DNA from: an uncultured Saprospiraceae bacterium
Lineage (GTDB): Bacteria; Bacteroidota; Bacteroidia; Chitinophagales; Saprospiraceae
NCBI GenBank assembly: GCA_937926205.1
Contig: CALEYL010000069.1
Coordinates: 62,001 to 126,000 of the forward strand
DNA length: 64,000 nucleotides
Direction: 5' to 3'
Both the position numbers and the translations under genes were made by a program. Below the pieces are notes generated by a model. The model had not been told where the DNA came from. It did no database searches and saw nothing but the letters and a program-made list of their open reading frames with translations. Positions 32,538 through 40,668 of the stretch are shown here, one piece after another (positions within the stretch are counted from its first letter, which is position 1; each line of letters begins with the position of its first letter).

Positions 32538-33263
32538 TTATTTTTTTGTACACATTAGCCCGATGTGGCCTTGCCTGAAATTCACCCCATTGTAATTATC
32601 TAATTTACGTACTTCAAAATTTAATGACTGTAACTTTTCAATTATTAATGCTTCATCAAATAGAAACTGTTTGTGTATTTCGCTATCCTTAATATAGTGG
32701 TCGTTGCTTTTTGTAAAGAATGTCATTTTTCTTGTAAGAATCCAGGCATCCAGGTCAACCGAAATATCCAGAAACATGGTCATGTTTTCTTTTTCAATAA
32801 TTCTAGGTTTGTTCTCTAAGTTAATTTTGTTTGTCAGGAAGTCAAACATGAACACGCCATTGGTTCTTAGGCAGTTAAATATTTTTGTAAATAATTTCTC
32901 TGCTTCTGAATAGCTGCTCTTGTTGTCGAAAAGATAATTTACAGGCTCCCCGATGGAGGTGACTATGTCGGTTTTGGGCAATTCATAGTCAAACAGAGAG
33001 GTGGTAATGAATGTAGCTTTAGGCGCCCTTAATTTTGCTATTTCCAATATTTCAGGCGAGATGTCAACGCCAATTACGTTGTAATTTTCTTCAGAAAGAA
33101 TGGAAGCAAAAATGCCACTTCCGCAACCCATATCAACGATGTCTTTTCCAGTATGTTTTGTGTTTTTTAAGTAATTTAAAAGCTCAAAGGCTGCATTTAG
33201 TGCCAGATCGCCAAAGTAAGAATCGTGGATTTTTGAAAGCTCTTCTTTGTAGTATTTGCCCAT
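32538..33263 (-). CDS. Class I SAM-dependent methyltransferase, AT-rich
   Basis: A 241-residue methyltransferase. IVDMGCGSGIFASILSEENY is motif I, IGVDISPEILEIA motif II, and TDIVTSIGEPVNYL motif III/IV. The middle region NGVFMFDFLTNKINLENKPRIIE matches small-molecule methyltransferases that use SAM. It is distinctly AT-richer than its neighbours, with many AAA, AAT and TTT codons, which suggests recent acquisition. A MITE-like element ends 15 bp upstream of its ATG and takes up its promoter region. Substrate unknown. Confidence 0.85.
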   Translation of the reverse strand: MGKYYKEELSKIHDSYFGDLALNAAFELLNYLKNTKHTGKDIVDMGCGSGIFASILSEENYNVIGVDISPEILEIAKLRAPKATFITTSLFDYELPKTDIVTSIGEPVNYLFDNKSSYSEAEKLFTKIFNCLRTNGVFMFDFLTNKINLENKPRIIEKENMTMFLDISVDLDAWILTRKMTFFTKSNDHYIKDSEIHKQFLFDEALIIEKLQSLNFEVRKLDNYNGVNFRQGHIGLMCTKK

Positions 33264-33280
33264 TTTACGACGTTTATTAA

Positions 33281-33440
33281 GAGCTTGTTCGGGATTTACT
33301 GATTGAGCGAGGGTGAGGAAATTTTATATTAGACAAGGCGGATTTTGCAGACATAGCCGGCAGCTATGACGAAAAAATCCAACGAAGAATAAAATAAAAT
33401 TTGCCACCCGCAGCCAATTGAGGAATTCCCGAACAAGCTC
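33281..33440. mobile_element. 160-bp MITE-like palindromic element with 3-bp target duplication
   Basis: Both ends carry GAGCTTGTTCGGGA in inverted orientation. The arms stay imperfectly complementary to the centre (CATAGC / GCTATG at 33352-33368), so the whole element could fold into one hairpin. Direct TAA copies flank it at 33278-33280 and 33441-33443. The lack of coding capacity, the inverted ends and the duplication indicate a non-autonomous element, possibly of an IS5-related transposase (TNA target), which is inference. Confidence 0.85.
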
Positions 33441-33516
33441 TAAATTACAAATCAACGGAATAACCCCTTTCTTTTAAAGAAATTTTGAAATGGTTAAAAT
33501 ACTTACATCAGCATTA

Positions 33517-35937
33517 CTATACCCCACTCCTCACTTTCAGCAAACGCCCCAGTTTGTAAAACGCCTCCTGCCATTCTGCATCCGGGAATACCACGGTTCC
33601 GTTTTTGAATTGTTTGAGCAGATGGAAATAGCTGTTCTGGCTTTTCCAGAAGTCTAAACGAATTCTTGCATCTTCCAGCACTTCGAGGGTGTCAATCAGG
33701 CTTTGAATTTGTTGTCGTGTGGCTTCAGAAACGTCAAGGTTGCCAATCTCCCGGAAAATGCGCTCTTCTACTTTTAGTAAAAAATCAGGGTATGGATTCA
33801 GCGGAATGTTCCATTTCCGGAATTCGCCTACCAGCCGTTTCAATTCGCGGATGTTAAGGCTTCCGTTTTCAAAAAGGCGCCGCAAGTCGGTGTAAAGAAT
33901 AAATTGCATGGCGCTTTTATAGGCGTCGGGGATGGGTATGTTGTTTTGAGCAAGGATGCTCACCAGCTGATAATTGTCGTTGTATATTTCCCGGAAATCA
34001 CTTTCCACCTGGCGCAGGCTGTTGTTGGTAATGTCGCGGAGGATTTTTTGTTTCTCATCGCGGAACAGGTGGCTGATCGAATATTTCTCCGGCCCAAAGT
34101 ATTCCTGCATAATGCCAATAATCAGGCTCAGGTCGGGGATTTGGAAAGCGCTGCTGATTTTGGCGCTCATTTCATCGAAAACCTCGCGGCTCATGTTCAC
34201 CGAAATGTTGCCGATGATGCTGTGCTGACCGAGATACAGGGCGGCAAAACTGAAATGTTTTTCAGAATAGGTGATTTTGGATTGTACGGTTGTGCGTCCC
34301 AATGCCAATTTGAGCGTACCGGCCTGCAGGCGTTCGAAAACTTCACTTGTGGAAACGTAATTAAACATTTCCCAGCGCTCGGGGTATTCTTCAAACAGAG
34401 AGGAAGCGGCGTAGTGCATGCCCACACGTTGCAGGTCTACCCGGGCGGGCATAACCGATTGCTGGTAGCTGACAGCGCCGTTGGCATAAACATTGCTGGG
34501 CGCGGCTGTAAGCATTTTTATGAATTTCGGATGCAGATCCGTCTCGGTGGCCACCTGGCGTGCGTAATAGATCGCGCGGTTGGCATATTGCAGGATCTGG
34601 TTGGTTTCCAGACCCGATATTTCGTCAAAAAACCAGCCGCAGCTGGTAAACATCAAAATCGCGTGGCGTTGCATCTCCATCAGGCGCATGACCTGGGTAT
34701 GTTCGGCAGCATTCAGGGGCTTTAAGGCATGTTGCTTCACGAAAGCATCAACGCTGGCATCATTCCGGTTGAGCAACACATCAATGTAAGCATCGCGTGC
34801 CGCCCAGACGTTTTTCAGTAATTTTGAACCCTCTTTTTCATAAATGGCAGCCAGTTCATCCCGTAGCCAGTCCAGCGTTTTACGCAGTGGAGCCCGCCAG
34901 GCCTGGTTCCAGCCGGGGTGACCGCCACTGTTGCAACCGCAGTCTGACCGCCAGCGCTCTACGCCATGCGCGCAACTCCAGGAACTGTTTTCGTGAATTT
35001 GAGCCTCAAATGCCGGAGGAAACATTTCCAGGTAATGGCCATAGTTGGTGAGGGTCGCGATGTTTTTTTCTTCGATGAAATTCAGACAATCTGCCAGCGC
35101 CATTTCCCCGTGCCGGTGGTGGTGGCCATAGCTTTCGCCATCGGTTGCAATGTGTGCCAGTTGGGGCATTTCACTTTCATCGAGCGCTTCTGCAATGCGC
35201 TTGGCGAATTGCCGCCCGCTGTTGAGGAGGCCTTCAAAAGCGACCGCCTGGGAAATGCCCGGGTTGTAAAAAAAGATCGCAATCGAACGCCCTGAAGGTA
35301 GTTTGCATAGATAAGGTTGCCTTGGATCAATGCCCTGATGCGGCAATTCGATCCATTTTTCGTCCCTGCCAATACGCCTAACTGCTTTTGCCTGCCGGGC
35401 AGCCAGGATGGTATATTTGATCCCGTTTTTGGCCAATACTTCCAGGGAATCGGTATTAACAGCCGTTTCAGCCAGCCACATGCCTTCCGGTTTGCGTTGG
35501 AAACGGTATTCAAAATCGCGTATGCCCCAAACAACCTGCGTTTCTTTATCGCGGGCGTTTGCCAGCGGAAGAATGATGTGGCTGTGCACCTGTGCCAATG
35601 CATTGCCGTGACCGCCACAGCGGGCCTGACTGATTTTGTCCGCATTGAGGATGGCCTGGTAAGTTTCCGGGTCAGCAAGCTCCAGCCAGGACAACAGGGT
35701 TGGTCCTATGTTAAAGCTGATGCGGGTATAATTGTTGACGATTTTGACGATCTGTTGTTCCTGATCAAGGATGCGGGCAGCGGCGTTTGGCGCGTAACAT
35801 TCAAAGTTAATGCGCTCATTCCAGTCGTGGAAAGGCGCAGCGCCATCCTGAATTTCTATCACCTCGAGCCAGGCGTTCTCCCTGGGGGGCTGATAAAAAT
35901 GCCCGTGAATGCAGATGTATTTGTTATTGCTGTTCAT
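33517..35937 (-). CDS. GH57-type glycoside hydrolase with DUF3536
   Basis: An 806-residue protein. The GH57 catalytic barrel occupies about residues 5-330: HGHFYQPPRENAW (11-17) is conserved region 1, WLAETAVN (Glu157) corresponds to the nucleophile region, and ATDGESYGHHHRHGE (Asp266) carries the acid-base Asp. The rest is DUF3536 with long helices, ending at residue 806. GH57 enzymes act on alpha-glucans such as glycogen; the DUF3536 type is poorly characterised. No signal peptide, so cytosolic. Its -7 box ends only 7 nt before the ATG. Substrate unknown. Confidence 0.85.
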   Translation of the reverse strand: MNSNNKYICIHGHFYQPPRENAWLEVIEIQDGAAPFHDWNERINFECYAPNAAARILDQEQQIVKIVNNYTRISFNIGPTLLSWLELADPETYQAILNADKISQARCGGHGNALAQVHSHIILPLANARDKETQVVWGIRDFEYRFQRKPEGMWLAETAVNTDSLEVLAKNGIKYTILAARQAKAVRRIGRDEKWIELPHQGIDPRQPYLCKLPSGRSIAIFFYNPGISQAVAFEGLLNSGRQFAKRIAEALDESEMPQLAHIATDGESYGHHHRHGEMALADCLNFIEEKNIATLTNYGHYLEMFPPAFEAQIHENSSWSCAHGVERWRSDCGCNSGGHPGWNQAWRAPLRKTLDWLRDELAAIYEKEGSKLLKNVWAARDAYIDVLLNRNDASVDAFVKQHALKPLNAAEHTQVMRLMEMQRHAILMFTSCGWFFDEISGLETNQILQYANRAIYYARQVATETDLHPKFIKMLTAAPSNVYANGAVSYQQSVMPARVDLQRVGMHYAASSLFEEYPERWEMFNYVSTSEVFERLQAGTLKLALGRTTVQSKITYSEKHFSFAALYLGQHSIIGNISVNMSREVFDEMSAKISSAFQIPDLSLIIGIMQEYFGPEKYSISHLFRDEKQKILRDITNNSLRQVESDFREIYNDNYQLVSILAQNNIPIPDAYKSAMQFILYTDLRRLFENGSLNIRELKRLVGEFRKWNIPLNPYPDFLLKVEERIFREIGNLDVSEATRQQIQSLIDTLEVLEDARIRLDFWKSQNSYFHLLKQFKNGTVVFPDAEWQEAFYKLGRLLKVRSGV

Positions 35938-35944
35938 GGCGGGG

Positions 35945-35952
35945 CAAAGGTA
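35945..35952 (-). promoter_or_regulatory. -7 box close to the GH57 start codon
   Basis: TACCTTTG on the minus strand with 7 nt to the ATG at 35937, implying a very short or absent leader. Confidence 0.5.
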
Positions 35953-35963
35953 GCAGATTTTGG

Positions 35964-36027
35964 GGATTAGAAAATTTGAAAATCTGAAAATTTGAAAATG
36001 CTGTCAAATACTCAAATCTTCTAATCC
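35964..36027. repeat. Word-repeat inverted repeat between divergent genes
   Basis: Left arm 35964-35987 (GGATTAG, then A-rich TTTGAAAAT words) is complementary to right arm 36004-36027 (TCAAATA to CTAATCC); 20 of 24 positions pair by my count. The left side reads AAAATTTG, AAAATCTG, AAAATTTG as 8-bp words. Confidence 0.75.
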
Positions 36028-36087
36028 ATCTTCAGGCTTTATTATTTCATTAACACAATTGAACCATATAGCCGCCTTTCGCTTTTT

Positions 36088-36095
36088 TATCTTTG
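36088..36095 (+). promoter_or_regulatory. -7 box for the PIG-L gene
   Basis: TATCTTTG. The upstream TTG codon at 36093 lies inside it, so it cannot start translation; the ATG at 36147 is preferred. Confidence 0.55.
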
Positions 36096-36099
36096 CACG

Positions 36100-36127
36100 A
36101 CGCCAGCCTCCAATGGCGTTATTTTTT
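36100..36127 (+). promoter_or_regulatory. Leader hairpin with T-run before the PIG-L start
   Basis: ACGCCA (36100-36105) pairs with TGGCGT (36114-36119), followed by TATTTTTTT. It lies between the -7 box and the start codon and looks like a small intrinsic terminator or attenuator. Confidence 0.45.
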
Positions 36128-36146
36128 TAACATAAAACATCCTGAT

Positions 36147-38672
36147 ATGCAAGGATTCCTACTTCGGCGATGGTCCGCAGTGATTGCGTTGGCCGTTCTC
36201 AGCATGGCAGCTTCTGCTCAAAAGCCCAAAACCTGGACTTCTTCTGAACTGTACGAAGGCATTCAGAAGTTAAATTTTCTGGGATCGGTACTGTACCTCG
36301 CTGCGCACCCGGATGATGAAAATACGCGCCTCATTTCTTATTTGTCCAATGAAACCAAAGCCCGGACTGCTTATTTGTCCATGACGCGCGGCGATGGCGG
36401 GCAAAACCTGATCGGCCCGGAAATTGAAGAATTGCTGGGTGTTATCCGAACGCAGGAATTGCTGGCAGCGCGTCGTGTTGACGGCGGACGGCAGTTTTTT
36501 ACCCGTGCCAATGATTTTGGCTATTCCAAGCATCCTGATGAAACCCTGCACATCTGGAACCGCAACGACGTGTTGTCTGATGTGGTCTGGATCATCCGCA
36601 AGTGGCAACCCGACATCATCATCAATCGCTTTGACCATAATTCTGCCGGCAGAACCCACGGGCATCATACCGCTTCTGCCATGCTGGGTTTTGAGGCTTT
36701 TGACCTCGCCGGTCAGAAAACGGTTTTCCCGGAGCAACTGAAATACGTGTCTCCCTGGCAACCGAAACGGCTGTTTTTCAACACTTCCTGGTGGTTTTAT
36801 GGCAGTCGTGAAAAATTTGCGGAAGCCGATAAATCCAAAATGATCGGTGTGGATGGTGGCGTTTTTTATCCGCTTCGCGGTAAATCCAACAACGAGCTTG
36901 CTGCTGAAAGTCGGAGTAACCACCGCTCACAGGGATTTGGTTCTGTTGGTTCCCGGGGCTCTGAACTGGAATACCTTGAATTGCTCAAAGGCGACATGCC
37001 AAAAAACAAAGAACAGATTTTTGACGGCATCAATACGACCTGGAGCCGTGTTGCCGGAGGAGAGCCAATCGGTAAATTGTTGAAAGCCGTAGAAGCAGAA
37101 TTCCGGTTTGATCGTCCTGAAGCCAGTGTTCCCAAACTAATGGAAGCCTTGCGCCTCATGGAAGCATTGCCCGACGGCTATTGGAAAAACGTCAAAATAG
37201 AGGATATCAAAGAAGTGATTCGCGGGTGCATGGGGTTGTTTGCAGAAGCCATCGCTGAAGACTTTTCAGCCACGCCTGGCCAGAATGTCAAAGTGGATGT
37301 CGAAATCATCAACCGTTCCGGTGTTGAAGTCGTTGTTCAAAAACTTGCTTTTGAGCCGATGCAAAAAGATACGGCTCTCCAATATATCCTCAAATCAAAC
37401 GAACCCCTGAAATTTTCTAAAATCCTGCAACTGCCTGCAAACATGCCTTTGACGACAGCTTATTGGCTGGGTCAGCCCTGGGCTTTGGGCATGTACACCG
37501 TTCCTGACCAGACCCAGCGAGGACTGCCGGAAACGCCGCACCAGTTTAAAGCAAAATTTACGCTGAAAATTGCAGGCAAGATCATGGATTGGGAAACAGA
37601 TGTTGCATTCAAGCGGGAAGACCCCGTTAAAGGGGAAGTTTACAGACCTTTTGAAGTGACGCCGCCTGTGTTTGGAAACATTGCAGAAACCGCCTATGTT
37701 TTTGCCGACAACGAAGCGCAAACCGTAGCGCTCGTAGTTAAATCAGGCGCACCCAATGTGAGCGGCACCGCATCATTAGACCTTCCGGAAGGATGGCATA
37801 CCGAGCCAGCCGAAATGGCTTTCAACCTGAAAATAAAAGGGGAGGAGCAAAGTCTGCGCTTTAAATTATTTCCCCCGAAAGGAAACAGCGAAGGGAACAT
37901 GAAGCCTTTGCTGAAAGTCAACGGACAGGTTTACAGCAAAGAAATTGTTTTGATTGAATACGACCACATTCCAACCCAAACCATTCTGAGAGAAGGCCTG
38001 GTTAAAGTGGTGAAAACAGATCTGAAAAAAGAAGGCGATCGTGTGGCCTACATTATGGGCGCAGGAGACGGCATTCCGGCCAGCCTCCGGCAGATCGGCT
38101 ATGATGTGACGGTGCTGGATGACAAAGACATTACGCCCGAAAATCTGGCTCAGTACGATGCCGTTATACTCGGCGTCCGGGCTTACAATACAGATGAACG
38201 CCTGAAGTACCATCAGTCTAAATTACTGGGTTATGTAGAGCAGGGGGGCACTATGATCGTCCAGTACAATACGACTTCCGATATGGTGCTGCCGATGGAG
38301 TCCATCTCTCCCTACAAGCTCAAAATTTCGCGCGATCGTGTTACGGTAGAAGAAGCCGAAGTGCGTTTCCTGAAACCGGATCATACTTTGCTGAACTATC
38401 CCAACAAGATCACTTCCAAAGACTTTGAGGGCTGGGTGCAGGAGCGTGGTTTGTATTTTCCCAACGAATGGGGGCCGGAATTTGAAGCGCTGCTTTCGTG
38501 TAATGACCCAGGCGAGCCGGCCAAAGATGGCGGGTTGTTGGTGGCGAAGTACGGAAAAGGCTACTATATATACACCGGTTATTCCTGGTTTCGCGAGCTG
38601 CCGGCCGGTGTTCCGGGCGCATTCCGTTTATTTGCTAACATGATTTCTATTGGGAAAATGGCAAAGCCCTAA
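36147..38672 (+). CDS. Exported large PIG-L family deacetylase
   Basis: An 841-residue protein (from MQGFLLRRW) with a signal peptide ending in ASAQ. The PIG-L domain at the N-terminus (about residues 30-260) shows LYLAAHPDDEN, the zinc-binding AHPDDE motif, and NRFDHNSAGRTHGHHTAS with the HxxH pair. The rest (about 560 residues) includes beta-sandwich domains and a C-terminal region with DGIPASLRQIGYDVTVLDDKDI that resembles a glutamine-amidotransferase/ThuA-like fold. PIG-L enzymes remove N-acetyl groups from GlcNAc derivatives. Large, exported multi-domain versions occur in Bacteroidota. Substrate unknown. Confidence 0.86.
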   Translation: MQGFLLRRWSAVIALAVLSMAASAQKPKTWTSSELYEGIQKLNFLGSVLYLAAHPDDENTRLISYLSNETKARTAYLSMTRGDGGQNLIGPEIEELLGVIRTQELLAARRVDGGRQFFTRANDFGYSKHPDETLHIWNRNDVLSDVVWIIRKWQPDIIINRFDHNSAGRTHGHHTASAMLGFEAFDLAGQKTVFPEQLKYVSPWQPKRLFFNTSWWFYGSREKFAEADKSKMIGVDGGVFYPLRGKSNNELAAESRSNHRSQGFGSVGSRGSELEYLELLKGDMPKNKEQIFDGINTTWSRVAGGEPIGKLLKAVEAEFRFDRPEASVPKLMEALRLMEALPDGYWKNVKIEDIKEVIRGCMGLFAEAIAEDFSATPGQNVKVDVEIINRSGVEVVVQKLAFEPMQKDTALQYILKSNEPLKFSKILQLPANMPLTTAYWLGQPWALGMYTVPDQTQRGLPETPHQFKAKFTLKIAGKIMDWETDVAFKREDPVKGEVYRPFEVTPPVFGNIAETAYVFADNEAQTVALVVKSGAPNVSGTASLDLPEGWHTEPAEMAFNLKIKGEEQSLRFKLFPPKGNSEGNMKPLLKVNGQVYSKEIVLIEYDHIPTQTILREGLVKVVKTDLKKEGDRVAYIMGAGDGIPASLRQIGYDVTVLDDKDITPENLAQYDAVILGVRAYNTDERLKYHQSKLLGYVEQGGTMIVQYNTTSDMVLPMESISPYKLKISRDRVTVEEAEVRFLKPDHTLLNYPNKITSKDFEGWVQERGLYFPNEWGPEFEALLSCNDPGEPAKDGGLLVAKYGKGYYIYTGYSWFRELPAGVPGAFRLFANMISIGKMAKP

Positions 38673-38675
38673 ACG

Positions 38676-38800
38676 ATTAATTGATGAATGATGAATGATG
38701 AAATTTGATTTTTGATGTATGGGGTTTGCTGACTCGAAGATTTTGTATCCCTACATCATCAATTCTTAATCATGTATTCATCAATCATCAATAAAAAAGG
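38676..38800. repeat. Heptamer-word inverted repeat (TGATGAA)
   Basis: The left side carries three tandem TGATGAA units (from about 38682) then TTTGAT words to 38720. The right side, 38753-38792, carries the complement (CATCATCAATTC, ATTCATCAATCATCAAT). Low-complexity arms flank a 30-nt centre. It lies just past the PIG-L stop. Confidence 0.7.
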
Positions 38801-38928
38801 AAGATTTTGCCAATGACTCTATACAGTTTGGCCCAGGAAACAAAAGTCGATAAATAAAGGGGGGATTTTTGGAGGGACCTCCAACGCTATATCGCCAGTG
38901 GCCAGTCTATCCTCAAAAAGATCAGGCT

Positions 38929-39273
38929 ATGAAAACATTCGTTTATTATTGTGTGATGGCGGCCCTCTGCGTGTTTCCCGCTTGCGAAAATGCAGCAAAC
39001 GCAACCGATGTCAGTCAACTGGCCGATTCACAGGAAGAGGTTGATGCTACTTATATTGGGCTATACAGGCACCCGTGCAGCGGGCACATGTTTAGGGAAG
39101 TGGATGGGAACAGGACTTTCTTTTCGGAAAGCGATTGGGATCCAGGCAGTTTTGGAACAGGTACGGTCTTGCATCTGACTTACGAAACCCTGCCGATTTC
39201 TGAACTTTCCTGCAATATTTTGCCGGTGCCGGATGAAATCAGGTACATCCGGATTTTGTCGGCAGAAGAGTAG
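38929..39273 (+). CDS. Small lipoprotein, unknown
   Basis: A 114-residue protein from Met at 38929 (the frame extends upstream to a TTG at 38869). Signal with lipobox FPAC (Cys near 19), then ENAANATDVSQLADS. The mature part has a Cys pair region HPCSG and LSCN which may form a disulfide, with a beta-rich pattern. Family not recognised. Convergent to the DUF4920 gene, with a heptamer hairpin between them. Confidence 0.7.
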   Translation: MKTFVYYCVMAALCVFPACENAANATDVSQLADSQEEVDATYIGLYRHPCSGHMFREVDGNRTFFSESDWDPGSFGTGTVLHLTYETLPISELSCNILPVPDEIRYIRILSAEE

Positions 39274-39283
39274 TTTGTAATAA

Positions 39284-39349
39284 GCAAGTGGCAAATTGGC
39301 AAAAGGCAATTTTAGAAATTTTGCCAATTTGCCAATTTGCGAACTTGCC
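39284..39349. terminator. Heptamer-word hairpin between convergent genes
   Basis: Left arm 39284-39313 (GCAAGTGGCAAATTGGCAAA...) and right arm 39319-39349 (...CCAATTTGCGAACTTGCC) are largely complementary with a 5-nt loop AGAAA. Both arms are GGCAAAT words at 7-8-bp spacing. The symmetric position suggests a bidirectional terminator. Confidence 0.7.
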
Positions 39350-39353
39350 TTTT

Positions 39354-39860
39354 CTACTTCTTCATCTTCCCTTCTTTCCCTTTACCACCTCCGGGCATCA
39401 TCAATACGCCGGAGGCCATAAATTTCAATTCTTCCACAGGTTCTGTGATGGCATCGATTTCTGCCTGACTTTTGCCGGCATCTTCCGCAAAGTGGCGCAA
39501 TTCTTCTACAGTAGTCACCGACTTATAAGCCGTACCCTGGATCACAACCCTGCTGCCCTCGCAATCTTTAGGCATAAAAAAGCCATAATCTTTGAATTGT
39601 ACGAAAAGGGGTTCCTCTTTTTTTGAACCCGGAGAAACGACGTTCATCCAGCAGCCTTTGTTTTTGCAAACCGCTTCCACTGTACCCGCAACTTTGACCT
39701 CCACAGATTCCTGGCCAGCCATTTTTTTAGCGAGCTTCTTGTATGGGATGGCGCCGTCCGGTGTAATTTTTTCACCAAATGATTGCACGGCTGATTGAGC
39801 GAAACTGCCGCTTGCAAGACCTGCAAGAAGCAGCACTAAAATAAATTTTACTGATTTCAT
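39354..39860 (-). CDS. DUF4920 exported protein
   Basis: A 168-residue protein with a signal peptide (1-21, SFAQ). The DUF4920 domain spans residues 25-150 with the signature VEAVCKNKGCWMNVV and VQFKDYGFFMPKDCEGSRVVIQGTA; the Cys pair could bind a metal. The tail is Gly/Lys/Met-rich (GKGKEGKMKK). Function of the family is unknown. Periplasmic. Confidence 0.88.
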   Translation of the reverse strand: MKSVKFILVLLLAGLASGSFAQSAVQSFGEKITPDGAIPYKKLAKKMAGQESVEVKVAGTVEAVCKNKGCWMNVVSPGSKKEEPLFVQFKDYGFFMPKDCEGSRVVIQGTAYKSVTTVEELRHFAEDAGKSQAEIDAITEPVEELKFMASGVLMMPGGGKGKEGKMKK

Positions 39861-39966
39861 GGTACTTGATTTAGTAATTATGATTAAGCGCCTGCAAAGT
39901 TAGGGCTTGTTTCGCTTTATTCGGGAGATAATTATCATCTTTGAATTTGATTTTATCCCGGATATC

Positions 39967-40668
39967 ATGAATGTAGTTGTTACAGGAGCCAGCAGGGGTC
40001 TGGGCCGTTCCATAGCGGAAACATTTGCTGCCAGGGGTGGAGAGATTGCCGTAGCTGCCCGCACCCAAACGGAACTGGATGATCTCGAGGATGATTTTGC
40101 AAAACGATTTCCCGACGCCAGATTGCTGGCATTTCGTACGGATTTGTCTCAAAAGCAGGGCGTTTTTGCATTCGCAGAAGCGATTAAGCATCGTTGGAAT
40201 TCTGTAGACGTGCTGGTAAACAATGTCGGTATTTTTCGGCCCGGAAAATTGCTGGATGATCCTGAAGGGTTTTTAGAAAACATCATGGACATTAATTTCT
40301 GGCCTGCTTACCACCTCACCCGGGCTTTGGCGCCTGTTATGGTAAAGGCAGGAAAGGGGCATATTTTCAACATTGGTTCAGTTGCCAGCAGGGATGCTTA
40401 TCCTGATTCCGGTGCTTACAGCATCAGTAAATTTGCTTTGCTGGGATTTTCAAAATCCCTGCGGATGGAACTTCGGGAAAGTGGTATAAAAGTGACGGAC
40501 GTTTTGCCGGGATCTACGTGGACTTCTTCCTGGAAAGATACAAAAATAGACCCCCGACGTCTGCTGGATGCGGATGAAGTAGCCAGGGCAATATACCATG
40601 CCTGGGAAATGGGGCCTTCGGGATTTGTGGAAGAGCTGGTGCTGCGCCCGCAATTGGGGGATTTATGA
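39967..40668 (+). CDS. Short-chain dehydrogenase/reductase
   Basis: A 233-residue Rossmann enzyme from MNVVVTGASRGLGRSI, with the TGxxxGxG motif, NNVG, catalytic Ser (IGSVASRD) and Tyr/Lys (AYSISKFAL). Residues AVAARTQTELDD after strand 2 suggest NADP(H) preference. The open frame begins at a TTG at 39907, but a -7-like box lies between, so Met at 39967 is preferred. Substrate unknown. The 3' end overlaps the SulP gene by 6 bp. Confidence 0.88.
   Translation: MNVVVTGASRGLGRSIAETFAARGGEIAVAARTQTELDDLEDDFAKRFPDARLLAFRTDLSQKQGVFAFAEAIKHRWNSVDVLVNNVGIFRPGKLLDDPEGFLENIMDINFWPAYHLTRALAPVMVKAGKGHIFNIGSVASRDAYPDSGAYSISKFALLGFSKSLRMELRESGIKVTDVLPGSTWTSSWKDTKIDPRRLLDADEVARAIYHAWEMGPSGFVEELVLRPQLGDL

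Noticed and set aside
33904..34725. Long plus-strand open frame of 273 codons
   Set aside because: Fully antisense to the well-supported GH57/DUF3536 gene, which has intact family motifs; no promoter or ribosome site was seen for it.
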